Source: Ichthyophonus hoferi (lineage: Eukaryota > Opisthokonta > Ichthyosporea > Ichthyophonida > Ichthyophonidae). From it: DNA of 41,759 nt. The notes under the pieces are model-generated. The model saw nothing but the letters and a program-made list of their open reading frames with translations, ran no database searches and was not told where the DNA came from. Position 1 is the stretch's first letter. Every line of letters starts with the position of its first letter. The stretch is from positions 120,952-162,710 of the forward strand of contig NAOQ01000056.1 in the NCBI GenBank assembly GCA_002751075.1, written 5' to 3'. The translations under genes and the position numbers were made by a program. Of this stretch, positions 12,401-23,825 are shown piece after piece.

Positions 12401-14463
12401 ATATGACAGACAATCATAAACAGCATATATATATATATATATATATATAAACATACCTAAATCTATATACATAAAATCAGCCCCCATCCACCCCCACCCC
12501 ATTAGATCCTACCTCCTCCTCCTATATCATACCTAGCTCATTTCTCTAATATCTATCTGTTTATCTATTCTCTCATGTATCCCAACCATATTGGATCAAT
12601 ATCCCTTATTGTATAATACACCTCACACCCCTGCCATCCACGCTCCAATCACGCAGCCACATATAGATATATAACTACATATAGCTAGCCGCTCCTAGTT
12701 GGCTTTAACAGCAACACAATAAAATATATAAAGAATTAAATGCAATAAACCCTATACTCTACCATATGCAATACACACCATACACTGCCATATGCAATAT
12801 ACACCATATACTACACAATATACACTATTATATGCAGTACACATGGCACATTATCACAGAATGGACAGCCACTATCTCTTCAATGTATCAGCTCGCTCAA
12901 TAACGGGCATGTCCTATATACGCATATATATATATATATATATAAAATTAATAATAATACAATACAAATTAATAACAACAGGCCTAACATAGTAATACTT
13001 ACTTGTTGTGGGTGGTGACTCAATGAGACTATTCAAAAGTTTTATCATATGAGGTCGCTTTCTTCCTTTCCCTTGGGGGGGGGTTGATATTTCTGTTTCG
13101 GTAGGGGAAACTGAAAGGGTTGGTGTGGGTGATGGTGTGGGTAATGGCGTAGGTGATGATACAGTGGCTGTGGGGGAATCAGCCTTCCCATTGTTCTCAT
13201 TGGACATCAACGCCATATCCCATCTATCTAGACTGATAAAAGCAGCATTATAGTGGTGCGCTAAGCCGCGCGCTAAGGTCTCCTGATTGGATAAGAGTTA
13301 TAATGTTAATATTAAAAAATAAAAAATAAAATTAAAACATAGACTGCTGTAGTTGTAGGTGATGAAAGGAAAGAACAGAATGAGAGTATGGAGGTATAGA
13401 TAAAGCAAGACACAAGCATATGCATGTATAATAGTATATGTGATGGCATCTACAGATCTGCATGGGTTAGAAGGCATGATACTGGTCATGGAAGAAAAAT
13501 AAATATGCATATATATATATATATATAATAGAATATAATATAAGCAGATATGTACACCTTTTAATATATTTATACATATATAAACTATATACAAAGTTAT
13601 ACATTATATACCTGGAAATGTAGAGTGCCTCCCTCTTTACTATCCATTTCAAAATGAAAGAAACCAGGAAACGAGTCGTAATTGGCCCAGAGCTTCGGGG
13701 GACCAATCAAATGCAAACCAGTGCACAGTGTCAACTGTTCTTTTACATTGCTATCTAGGTGATATGGGAAATTGTCGAAAGAGGCATCGTTCAGGGTGGC
13801 CCCGTGTTGTATTCTTTGGCCTAGCAACCTGAGCACCTTATCTATGACAAGGTGAGGGCATATGCTAATATGTTAATATATATAGGTAGGTGTTTGTATA
13901 ATTGGGAATATAGGAAAGACAGTTTGTATGTTGTTTATGTTGTGTATATGGTGGGTGGGCACACCATTGTTTGTATATATATATATATATGTGTGTATAT
14001 GTTAAGATGCAGGTAGTCGCATAAGAGGTAATATGCCTTTGGTCCTCTCATAATCACATAATCACATCACATATTGTCCTACGTTTTTCAACAAACCTTA
14101 ATATGTGGATTATTTCATTTTACTATTCGTGACCCCCGCCTCCTTTCTTCCCCAACAACATACATACATATATACATATATATATAAATACGTATATATA
14201 CATACATACATACATTAAATATAGCAAATGCTTATCCATAACTACACAAGCTCACCACCTCTCTACCACTAACCGAGAATATAAGCACATCACATTATAC
14301 AAGCATACAGACATTGTCCCCACCCCATTACCAGAATGCAAGTTTCACTGTAACCCACCAACCCACCTTTAGGAAAGCTTGGACTGATATAAAGATTTTC
14401 CACCTCGTGAGAGGGCACTATCTTCTTAGAAGGTGCCCCTCCCCCCTGCTTCACTAGTTTCAT
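4812..14463 (-). CDS. AAA ATPase, Msp1/ATAD1-like C-terminal module (gene A)
   Basis: Predicted 17-exon gene of 789 residues. The C-terminal module is a classical AAA ATPase: GPPGTGKT (Walker A, 532-539), VIFLDE (Walker B, 587-592), LAATN (sensor 1, 632-636), an arginine-finger region LRRMPYR (646-652) and a C-terminal EWNGRYG motif. The block VKFDNIGALD, TLKELISLPLQRP, FGPPGTGKTMLGKAVAAE is typical of the plant, fungal and protist two-part AAA proteins related to Msp1/ATAD1. These remodel or extract proteins, often at mitochondrial membranes; that role is inferred here. The first AAA-like region lacks a P-loop. The start at 14463 is the only ATG in a frame closed upstream by a stop, but a further 5' exon cannot be excluded. 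Exon phases agree at all 16 junctions. No transmembrane helix or FHA domain was seen. Confidence 0.88.
5034..5061. repeat. (CA)n microsatellite, gene A intron 16
   Basis: About 14 CA units inside the intron between exons 16 and 17. Confidence 0.95.
5650..5700. repeat. GGGTA/GAGTA pentanucleotide array, gene A intron 15
   Basis: Imperfect pentamer repeat abutting the exon 15 donor side. On the transcript strand it reads as a pyrimidine-rich TACCC/TACTC array. Confidence 0.8.
6071..6694 (-). CDS. Gene A exons 13-14: Walker B, sensor 1, arginine finger
   Basis: Exon 13 (6694-6555) encodes AVFTLARKHAP, Walker B VIFLDEVDS and a long helix ending MAEWDG. Exon 14 (6171-6071) encodes RVLVLAATNRP, MDLDDAVLRR and MPYRLL. 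All catalytic residues of an active AAA ATPase are present (Asp591, Glu592, Asn636, Arg pair 647/648). The acceptor region of exon 13 has a decayed duplicate about 105 bases upstream on the transcript (see 6786-6885). Confidence 0.9.
6681..6885. repeat. Tandem duplication of about 105 bp spanning the exon 13 edge
   Basis: Copy 1 (from 6681) contains the live 5' edge of exon 13 (boundary at 6694). Copy 2 (from 6786) repeats the first 14 exon bases with one change (agtgtaaacac, then ggcc for agcc) and about 90 further intron bases. In copy 2 the acceptor AG is gone. The duplicated bases would still encode AVFT. Confidence 0.8.
7221..7243 (-). CDS. Gene A exon 12: 23-nt microexon
   Basis: This microexon is flanked by ATTAG acceptor and GTAAAG donor sequences on the minus strand. 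It supplies GQGEKNAK (residues 567-574), which links MYVG to AVFTLARK. Homologues have GEGEK followed by the same helix, so the segment is required. Skipping it would shift the frame (23 nt). Start and end phases (1 in, 0 out) fit both neighbours exactly. Confidence 0.85.
7581..8254 (-). CDS. Gene A exons 10-11: Walker A and pore-loop 1
   Basis: Exon 10 (8254-8093) and exon 11 (7670-7581). The Walker A GPPGTGKT is split by the intron, with GPPGT plus one base in exon 10 and the rest in exon 11. Exon 11 ends in MSDIMDMYVG, the position of aromatic pore loop 1 (KWYG in Msp1), here MYVG, so the first aromatic is shifted. The next exon is the 23-nt microexon. Confidence 0.88.
9098..10549 (-). CDS. 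Gene A exons 6-9: linker between the AAA halves
   Basis: Exons 10549-10483, 10174-10027, 9522-9433 and 9157-9098 (residues 361-483). They encode a helical linker: IQQMKDAS, RDNHRQLAH, KGLDKVLLLEADARKI, ECAASSAVNRL, LQPQDVQKGVDVF, then NPFESKLLPNLL leading into the ATPase module. Relatives have the same order, including the short conserved segment just before the VKFDNIGALD block. Phases are 2, 0, 1, 1, 1 across the junctions and all close. The exon 6 acceptor at 10550 was chosen because it completes the Trp codon begun in exon 5 and avoids an in-frame stop. Confidence 0.8.
9366..9410. repeat. (ATAC)n microsatellite, gene A intron 8
   Basis: About eleven tetranucleotide units, ending some 20 bases from the exon 8 donor. 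Confidence 0.95.
10318..10380. repeat. A-rich AAAGC low-complexity tract, gene A intron 6
   Basis: Runs of A with interspersed gc, c and gt units. T-rich on the transcript strand. Confidence 0.85.
11186..14463 (-). CDS. Gene A exons 1-5: N-terminal degenerate AAA-like region
   Basis: Exons in transcript order: 14463-14367, 13841-13612, 13282-13003, 11989-11796, 11466-11186 (residues 1-361). Exon 2 has the family hallmark SFDNFPYHL followed by a helix ending HLIGPPKLW. Where relatives carry a P-loop-like GPAG motif there is only FFHFEMDSKEGG, so this half should not bind ATP in the usual way. Exon 3 continues with ETLARGLAHHYNAAF, then a Pro/Thr/Ser-rich linker. Exon 4 ends the half with a Walker-B-like LVLYIRGLGD lacking the acidic pair. 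Exon 5 begins with the family strand PTIVIGSIP and includes an acidic loop (ENEEEEGEEDD) and the ISILPPKDP strand. Confidence 0.8.
12184..12206. repeat. (AT)n microsatellite, gene A intron 3
   Basis: One of several AT dinucleotide runs in this intron; others lie at 12425-12449 and 12923-12943. The third creates a palindromic stretch close to the exon 3 donor. Confidence 0.9.
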
Positions 14464-15700
14464 TTTTGTCTGTTCATTACCTAACCCCCCATCTACTCAT
14501 AGATTATGTTAGAGCTACTTCGTAAAGCAAAAACAAAAATGTGTATAGCCATTTGGTTCTGGACACTGAGCTAACCAATCTATTTCCTATTTACTAAGGG
14601 GTTAGCCTCAAAAGGTCATTGGTGGACGCTTAATCAGCCCACCTCTCATGTCATTAATAAAATACACAAACAAATCATTGTATTATAAAAAGAGTAATAA
14701 TAGTAACAATAACAATAACAATTGGCATACAAACAATGGCATAGTGCATGATAGGGAATACCTGTGTCTTTCTGCTTATTACATCTCTCACTTTTGGTTT
14801 AGAGGTCAATCAATATAACCCACCAGTCCAAGCCACTCACCCTCTTCCTCTATCTATGTTCTATCCCCTACCAACTCTCTCTTTTATTCTCTTCTTCCCT
14901 CACCTCCCCTCACCCTTCTTTTCACAGCATTCCTTTTTTCGTCTAGTGTCTCTTCAACCTTTCCAGGCCTCTGACTTTCTATAGCCCAGACAATAATGAT
15001 TCTACTATATCCCCCCCCGCTCCCCCTCCTTTGTATCTTATCTTTTTGTTCCAACTTTTTCTATGCTCTCCTCACAACTTTCGGTTGATACGCCCACCAC
15101 CTATGCCGTTCCAATATATGTTTTAAGTTTTCCTCATCACAATTCTTGAATGTTTTATAGACTTTTCCAACCCCTGTCAGTTATTCACACCCTTCTCCTA
15201 TGCTCTTCATGCCTTAAATATTCTCAGTCAACATCACTTACCCTTGCTACCTGAAGGTGTCCCGCTAGAACATCCTCGACTTATAAGTGCATATGAAGCC
15301 CCCAGCCATGGATTCTGCACGGACCAGTCCAAGGCTTTGAATTAATTTCAGCACTATACAAGAAGTTACATACAATGACAAAATGCAGATGAATGTGCAT
15401 GCACATCAATACAGTATACACACAAACAGTTCTACTCCTTCATTCAACAAGTCCTTCTTATGATCAACACTGCACTTTCCACTCTTCAAAATCAACCTTT
15501 CTAATATCCTTCTTCAATTTGTTACTTAATCCTCCAAAGACTACAACCACTAACCTTACAATTCAGGACAGTACCAGAAAGTGCATATAAACCTCTTCCC
15601 AAACGTGGAAGTGTGCGAAAACCTTGTGGCAACATATTTCTATTTTACAACCCTCCCTCACACGTTGCCGAGAGTTAGGGTGGCTATATATATATATGTA

Positions 15701-15771
15701 ACCAAACTATATATAATATAATATAATACAATAATATATATTATGAAACCAAACTATATATAATATAAAAT
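15701..15771. repeat. AT-rich 22-bp direct repeat pair
   Basis: The sequence aaccaaactatatataatat occurs twice about 48 bases apart, with TA-rich sequence between. No coding meaning is visible. Confidence 0.7.
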
Positions 15772-17745
15772 ATATATCAAGTCTGTGACCCCATCGTGGT
15801 ATTGCAGGTGGGGTCCTTGGATTATATTTTAATGAAATTATAAGAAATTTAGACGAACTATTTTTTTTTTAATGTATGTGAAAAGATCAACATGCTTAGG
15901 TAACCAATAATAGTTGTGATCATTTCCATTTTTATAACAGCTAAAGTATCCTATTCGCTGTTGTGCGTGTTGCATAAACATAGGGTTATGTTATGTGAAT
16001 TAGATAATCGATGTAATTTTATATTCTCAATTCAATTGGCTTATTTTAAATTTGAATTTGGCTCGTTGCATTCTTGACCGCGGGTGGGCAACTGTCTTCA
16101 CGATCATTTTTAATGATTTTATTATTATTTGCATTTAATGTACATATCTGTGGTTTCATTTCAACTAAAATGGCAAAAATTGGCATACATTTTGAAACTT
16201 CTATTTGATAAGGTTTTACTTATAACAATTTTATTGTTTGGTCAATTATGTGAGATTAATCCATCATCATCATCATAATACTTAAAGTTAGCCAGAGTTA
16301 TATTACAATTTATGAGGCAGCTAAATGCATTTGTTTTGAAGTACTTTTCTTTTTTTCTTTTTTTTGGGAGGCAATATAAGGCCTTTCCTTTTTTTGTGTA
16401 TTTTTCTGACTCATATATGCATATTTTTAGATTCTGATTATTTTAAAAGGTAGAGTTTTTCATTTGGTTTTGTTGTCTTTTTGCTAAGGCATATCATAAC
16501 TGGTATTGTATGTTTTGTAAGAAAACACGTAGTCATTCTTTATCTTACTTTGTATAAAGTTCTATTTTAAATTGCATATTGTGGGTTACAGTCAACAATT
16601 AAATACGCAAAGTATAACTATGACTTTTCAAGTAATATTAGAACTCTTACACAGCTAGAAAGATGGGCAAGTGCATTTTCTATAAAAGAACCAGATAAAT
16701 AATTAGTGGTAAAAATTTAAACCCAAGCTCTACGAAGAAATCCATGAAAATAATATGCAAATTTTTTTAGTTTTTTTTTAACATGTGTATACCTTGAATA
16801 TTTTAATTTAACTTATTAATTTACCGGTTTGGCTTTCTGTTTTGAGAGTAGAAACCATCAAAACGTTATCAGCCTTACAATGGACAATGGAATCAATAAA
16901 AATAATTCTAACAGAATTGTCGTAAGAGTAAATTAAATTAATTGCAAGAATAATAAATGTACGGCTGATCCAATAGTGTATGATTTTCAGTATTAATTAG
17001 CATATATTATAAATATTAAGGCCCTCTGAAGAAAATGAATATGTATGCACAGGGATAGTATTTGGCTTTCGTTTTTATTCTTTAAGCTTGATCCTGGAGT
17101 ATTAGGTTTCCATGGTGCACCATCAGACCTGATTTTTAGATCCTTAAAATGGTTACTTTCAGTCATATTGTACATTTCTTCCAAACATGCATTTCTAATC
17201 TTTACTACAAAAATAAATTGTATTACATACACTGAAAAAATATTGTTTTCAAATTTTCTTCTTACATCTGCAGATAAAAATGGTGTTTAAGTTTCATCAT
17301 CTTTGTCTTGGGAGAACAGGACAATGAAATTGACATAAATTCTAACTAGCAATGCAAAATAATGAGCCCATTTTTATAGGACCTAATCCCTATTTCAGGT
17401 AAAAATATCAATCATCTTGTCAAAAACAAATTGTTATAATTTTCGGAAAGATATAATTTAATTGTTTGCAACCCTTTACTTATGAATCCAATATAACATC
17501 AGTGGTCATATTATATATATATTTTTCATTGTCCAATCTGCTTGGTTCTTGCATTAATTTGAGCTTCTTTTAAAGAACTTGTGTTGGAAAGAATTAGACA
17601 GGATCAGACTAAGCGACCTATATCCATTCAGAATTGAAGGAATGCCGAATTAAAGGGTGATTTAACATGTACCCTTGGATACACGGAGTACAGATAGGTT
17701 AAGACATACTTTTATTATTAACCATGTTCTAACTGTTGCAACATG

Positions 17746-18167
17746 TTTTCAAGGTATCTTAATAATATGGCGTTCTATAACCTATAAATCAATCTCGCAT
17801 TATCATTCAAATCATGAGAGGTTGATTCCAGTCTGCAACTCTTGCAATCAATTAATACTAGAAACAGTCACTATGAGTGGTGGCAATGGTAATTAATCAG
17901 CAATTAATCAGAGGAGTGTTAATGAAAATCCTTACTGATGAGGGAATGGTTTTTACAAAATATGTGAATGAAATAGGGACCCTTAATTCCTTAAAAATTG
18001 AATTAATTGCTGGATTAATTAGATGTTCACTTAGACAAGCCAATAGATCCATAGCGACTTACCATTGGTTAAAAATAACCGCTGCTGTCTTTAGTATCAT
18101 ATATCTAGTTATTTGTATTTTAAGAGTATGACAGTTTTCAAGATATCCAAATAATATGGCGTACTAT
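17746..18167. repeat. Pair of 33-bp imperfect direct repeats
   Basis: Segments at 17746-17778 and 18135-18167 match at 29 of 33 bases, sharing an uninterrupted core aataatatggcgt. The 356 bases between them hold only weak open frames. They could be the flanks of a small insertion or a decayed tandem unit; no terminal inverted repeat or target-site duplication was recognised. Confidence 0.65.
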
Positions 18168-18555
18168 GGATAGCGGCTATGTTCTTGGTCATGTCTTTAT
18201 ATTATTACATAAGGTAGCTAATAGGATAAGATTATTGTATTACCAAGCTAAAAAATGATTAGCTCGGAAAATTATAATTTGCAAGTCTGCCAGCGATCAT
18301 TGACCGAAGTCAAATCAACATTGATACGTATTTTTTGGAGTAAATATAGGAATAATGTTAAAATAAGAAGTCTTGCTCATCTGTTAAATATATTAAAATA
18401 CTAATTTTATATTCAAACATTTTATACAACAATATTATCCAAACGTTACAATCAAATTATAAACGAGCGTCTAATCCTTAGAGCAAGTGATCACTTGTTT
18501 TAATACATATTATTATTGGTCCAACGAATAGTAATCGATTTTATTCTAATCGGAA

Positions 18556-18569
18556 TTGGTTAACCAATC
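18556..18569. promoter_or_regulatory. Palindromic double CCAAT/ATTGG site
   Basis: A perfect 14-bp palindrome attggttaaccaat, that is two CCAAT boxes head to head, about 1.3 kb upstream of the gene B start codon. A regulatory role is inference only. Confidence 0.3.
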
Positions 18570-19039
18570 CCAGCTTGCAACTTTATGAAGACAATCCAGC
18601 ATAAAAAGTGCTGGATGCTAGCTTTGTTTATCTTGAAAACTTAACTAAAAGTTCTATTTTATTCTGCTACATATATATATATTTTTTCTGTTTGTATAGA
18701 TAACAATCATATTTTTTTATAAAACTATTTCTTGATCAACCATTTTTATTCTTATAGAAGAAAGAATATGGGTCCGCCCCATATTCTGAATCTAATAGGG
18801 AGATAGCGAGACCACTTGAAAGGGATTTCGCATAGAGAAATAGACTAAAGACTCAGCTGGTGACATGGTCATTATTAAATTTAATTATATACCTTTCACC
18901 TTGAAAGTACTCTCTAAGCTACAGCCACACTCGGGAGCTAATACAATGAGCAATGTATACAATCAGCTGTTTTTCGTTTATTCTTTGATTCGGCTTTTAA
19001 AGAAAACTGTAATCTGCTGTTGACACACCTGATCTGGCC

Positions 19040-19047
19040 TGACGTCA
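19040..19047. promoter_or_regulatory. CRE-type palindrome TGACGTCA
   Basis: A perfect 8-bp CRE/ATF palindrome about 810 bases upstream of the gene B ATG and 15 bases from an E-box. In animals and fungi such sites bind bZIP factors. Position and pairing make a promoter or enhancer role plausible but untested. Confidence 0.4.
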
Positions 19048-19061
19048 TAAGGGTGAACTGG

Positions 19062-19067
19062 CACGTG
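19062..19067. promoter_or_regulatory. E-box CACGTG
   Basis: Palindromic E-box 15 bases after the CRE-type site. A single hexamer is weak evidence on its own; the pairing is what makes it worth noting. Confidence 0.3.
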
Positions 19068-19859
19068 TACTTTTAAGGTGTGAGCCACTTAAGGGCGGCA
19101 ATCCAATATACTATCTATAGGAGGGGGGTCTATTTCATTTGTGTGAAATTAGCTGTCTTTCTTTCTCATTGAAAAAGCGCAGATAGGCAGGCGTTCTTCT
19201 CAACTAAATATATAGAAACACCTACTTTTTAAGTTTATATATTATTTAATATTTATTAATATTAATAATAAGTATACTATTTACACACCAAAACAGCCCT
19301 CTATTAGATTATTTCTTCCTATAAATTGTTATAATATCCTAATAATTATAGAAATTTGAGAAAATTAAATGAGGAGCGAAGCCTTACGTAAGTAGATTCG
19401 ATTAAAAGTATAAATAACTTCATTTCTAAATAACCCCGGTATCGTCGTATCATCGTATCATATGCTTATCCATTATATATGTATATATGTTATCAGCTGT
19501 TATTGTTAATATAGGAATATTATTTGTTATTATATATTGGTGTAATATTCGTTGAAAAGGTAGACGTTTATCCTAGTTTCATTATTTATTTTTAAAGTCA
19601 TTTTTTGCCTTTATGAATATATTATAAACATATAAACAATAAACAACAGTCGGCTCAGTCACTTATTTGTTCAACAGTTACAATTACCTTTCAGCTCTTG
19701 TTTGTCACTCCTTTTCCTGTGAGCTTCACTGCACTACGGTAGAAGCTCAGATAAACCACACACTTGACTTAGTTCAAGATGTAATAGTACTGGATTAAAC
19801 ATACATACCGAGCATTGAGCTTTCCCATTCCCACTCCCATTGTATGGAGATCTGTGGAG

Positions 19860-22800
19860 ATGGAAGACATGGAAGATATAGAAGATATAGACTTTGACGA
19901 CCTCGAGTTGTTAATGGCCCACGAGGAGAATGAGGAGGAAGAGCCCATGGAAATGACACAAGAGGAAGAATATTGTGAGTGTCTTATGATCTTGTCTTAC
20001 TGTGTATTCCTCCTTTCCCAACCGTGTTCTATTATTTTCACTCTCAAGTTCTTGTTTTCTTCTTCACTTTTAATCCTTCTCTATTCTCTGTATTCTTTTC
20101 ATGCTAATGATCATATTGTGTTATCTTTGTCATATGTATACCACACCTTCCTCATACTATCCCCTCCACTTAATATGAAACCAGTATCATTTCCACTACC
20201 ACCAGCGACGATATCTATACCTTAGTGTTTTCTGCGTGAAATTTAAAATCTATGTGTATATACGTGCAGTGGCAGGCTTGTACACATACATCTGTGCATC
20301 TATAGTGCATGCATTGTATATAGTGTATGGGCCTAGGATGTAGTCAATATACTAGAAAAGTCTTTTCTGTTGCAATTATGTAGCCCTTGCTATCCGTTGT
20401 CATAAACTCTATACTAATACCTAACTAGTGTGTATGTATGCATGTATACTTTCTGTATGACTTTTTTGTACCTGTTACGGTTTCTACCTTATCTATGCAT
20501 GTACGTACCAATGTTATATTCTAACTTACACATACACATACCTACAATGCAATCATACCACTCCCTATATTAACTAGTAGTATTAATGCGTAATTGTTAA
20601 TAGTATGGTGCATTATTTCCGTCTGGTCCTCATATACAGGTTGTCTATGTAATTTACCTACCCCTATGTATTCTTTCATTCGTCTACCTTTTCCACACAT
20701 ATTCGTACATTTTTATGCTCTCTCTAATCTATCTATCCATATGACTTAGCTAATTCTGTTGTGACTGAGGTCAATGCTCTTGCCGATGCTGCCCTAGATG
20801 CCCCTACACCAATAGATATTGCGATCGAATTAGATAGGTAGCCTCCCCTTCCTCCTCCTCCCTCCCTCTCCTCTCACGTTTCCTTCATGGTTTTAGTAGC
20901 CAATCCATTGAGGGGTTAGAACTTTCCTATTAGTCACAGGTCAGTCCATAACGACTGTTAATAAAAAGTTTAGGCTGGGTTAGGATAGGTTTATTATAGT
21001 TTATAATATAATAGCCCAGAAAACATATCTTTAGACCAAAATAAAGCATCTATTGTATTTAGTTCCCTATAGTTATTAACGTCATTACAATCCTTGGGCA
21101 GGCATTGCTGATGAAGCAATGTTTATGTGTGTTATCCTTATTTGTATTGGGTATATATTTGACGTTTCTCTTCGGATGACTCTAGGATAATTTTAACTAA
21201 AGGAAATTAGTGCTTAAAAGTATAAGTAAATTAATTATATCCCCTAGTTACCACAGTTCCCATACACTAATCTACAAATAATTAAGTAATAATACTAAGA
21301 AACAGACGGGAATAATGGGGCGGGAGTATATATGTAATGTATGATGTGTGGTATAACATAATGTCATATATAACAAATGACATTTTAAATGATCTCTATT
21401 GACTTGTGCTATTGTAATTCCGTCGATGTATATATCTATGTAAGGGTACTAGCCCATAGGCCCACACTTGACCAATAGGAATGCTCCTAGAGTGATAGTA
21501 GTATGGGAATCATTCATATATATATCCACACATACACTCATGAGAAATACCATGACCATCTGGTTCAGCGAATTATCATCGTTTATTAGTGAATGAGAAG
21601 AATTGATTGGTTCCTCTCGCTATTATATATATATATATATATCAATTGCTTTATTGATTACCAGTTAAATAGCAAATATAAAAATTAAAACTATCACCAC
21701 ATGGCATAATATAATAAGCAAATAATTCCTTATTAGGACTATGGATGGAAGCTGTGACCCATGTGCACATGTTGTAGCAGACAATACAATCCAATATACT
21801 ATAACATAATATAATACATATATAATAGTAATGTAGTGGATAGAGAGGAGTAGCTATAAAATATTAGAGGGGTATGAAAACTTGATATTAAACCTGGTAT
21901 GATATCTTGCTTTAATATATATAAGTACTTAATATGCGCATTGGCTGTATTATTAATATAACCACGTAATAGCATTGGTAATAATTATATATTCCTTATA
22001 TAGACACTATATATATTGCACAAAAGGGAAATATCTTTTAGGCATTCTGGTGGTTGCTAGGGATATCTATTGCATTATCTAAATGAGTGAGTGGTGGTTT
22101 CCATGGTTGCAGACTGGCTGGTATTCTGGAGAGGGAAGAGACTTTATTTGTAGAATTTGTAGAGGATCCTGATGAAGACACTAGGAAAGGTAAAGGAATG
22201 TAAATGTAAGATAGTATGTAATAATATGTGATAATCTGCGATAGTAGGCTATAGTATATAATAGTATATTATATATTATGCTATATGATAGTGTGTGATA
22301 GTATGTAATGGTAAGTCATAGTATGTAATAATATGTTATAATATGCATTATTGAATCTAATCGCTGTACGGTGCAATGAACCAATGCGTTATTCGTCTTT
22401 TCCTCCTCTAATCACTCTCACTTCTTGCCCTCTTTTACCATCGACATATCTATCTCTCTCTACCTCCTTACCTAACTATCTCTATCTCTATCTATCAATC
22501 TCTATATATATTTCTATCTGCTTACCTATATCTATCTCTACCTCTCTCTCTCTATCTATGTCTATCTACTTGCCTATATCTTTCTATCTCTATCTATTTT
22601 TCTCTACCTACCTACCTATCTACCACACACTCCACCTACTCTCTATATGCATTCATTCTATCTACCCATGTTCTCTGTGTGTGTTGTTGTTTGCATTCCT
22701 TCTCCTTGCTCTTTAACTACCTTTCTCATTATCAGTTACATCTATGCCCCTTTCTTTTTCTCTCTCACACCCACCCATACACCCACAAAATATATACAAA

Positions 22801-23825
22801 TATATTAAATTTTATTGCCATGTTACCACTGGCTAACTATATATCTATGTACATCTTCTATCACCAGATTATGCCATAGGCAAAGCAATAATAGCGATTT
22901 CAGACCACCCACGTCAATTTTACGACACGGTAGGTTATAATTATTAAGATTATATATTATATACCGCTCCTTGTACTGGTAGACGCATCATTAAAGCATT
23001 TAATCCAGGACTATATATTTCTTTCCTATATAAGGTATAATACTCATTATCTACTTTAAGATATTTATCCTGGACAGCCTATTGGCTGTGTATTTCTCTG
23101 ATTTCTATGGTTTAGTATTACTGGTTAGTAATCATGCGACTCATTGTCTCCGTTCTCTCCTCCATATAGCTGTGTCTAAGTTATTTCGCACATGACAATC
23201 CACATATTAATAGAGCCGCTATGAGAGTGTTGGCCTGTGTAGGGCGCGTCATCAATCCAGACCTGATTGAGGAGGTATGTCTGTGTATACTATATATAGT
23301 TATTTTGGATGATGGCGGGGAAATGGTTGTGTATGTATTTGGGATGCTATTATGTTAGAGAATATTATGTTATATTGTATTGTACACAACTATATTGTGG
23401 TATATTATATTACAGTTTAGTGTATAATACATAGCCATCAGGTCTCTGAACATAATGATGGTTTATGAATGATTGGAGTGGTTTGGTCTCTGCACAGGTT
23501 AGATAGTTTTAAGGGTAAGGAGGTAGGAGAGAGGTGATATTGATACATTACCTTATTCTTATGTATCCCTATATGCGTCCATAATTGAACACCTACTTGT
23601 ATAAATAAATATGAAGAGATATATCTATATCTATCTATGTATTCTTGTTTGTACACATGACTCCATGTAAATAACGTATTTTTTATTTATCTTTCTAATT
23701 ATCTTTCTCTCCTTCTCTCTTTCTCTCCCTCTCCCTCTCCCTCTATCTATAGCCTACCAACATAGCTAAGGTCATAAAGTGGATTCAGAAGAGTCAAGAT
23801 CTAAGCATGCGCTTGTCATCCACTG
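19860..23825 (+). CDS. DCAF1: DCAF1 exons 1-6: acidic N-terminus and first helices
   Basis: Exons 19860-19974, 20750-20837, 22113-22189, 22868-22929, 23170-23274 and 23753-23825 (residues 1-174). Exon 1 is strongly acidic ([22 protein letters not shown]). Exons 2-6 carry helical repeats ([70 protein letters not shown]) consistent with the armadillo-like fold of the family. Phases run 1, 2, 1, 0, 0, 1. Confidence 0.82.

Larger units (their letters stand above)
14464..19859. other. Divergent intergenic region between genes A and B
   Basis: No gene could be supported over 5.4 kb. Positions 14800-15250 are pyrimidine-rich on the plus strand, the opposite of gene A introns, and include a weak ATG frame at 14748-14984 whose first 18 residues resemble a signal peptide but which dissolves into Pro/Phe/Leu low complexity. 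Positions 15830-18700 are T-rich, almost free of microsatellites and without coding signal. From 18950 to 19860 there are promoter-like motifs for gene B. Confidence 0.6.

Noticed and set aside
14748-14984. Small secreted protein with a signal-peptide-like start
   Set aside because: After about 30 residues the frame is only Pro/Phe/Leu/Ser low complexity from a CT-rich tract. No homology or splice support.
15240-15345. Possible extra 5' exon of gene A on the minus strand
   Set aside because: There is an open frame with a candidate donor, but it has no ATG in frame and no family match, and the acceptor it would need near 14470 lacks a pyrimidine tract.
16993-18131. Several open frames of 70-85 codons in the T-rich intergenic zone
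   Set aside because: Composition follows AT content, frames overlap on both strands, and no family motif or splice structure is visible.
19815-19859. N-terminal extension of DCAF1 upstream of 19860
   Set aside because: The upstream frame has no ATG, only a TTG. The first in-frame ATG is 19860 and fits an acidic start.
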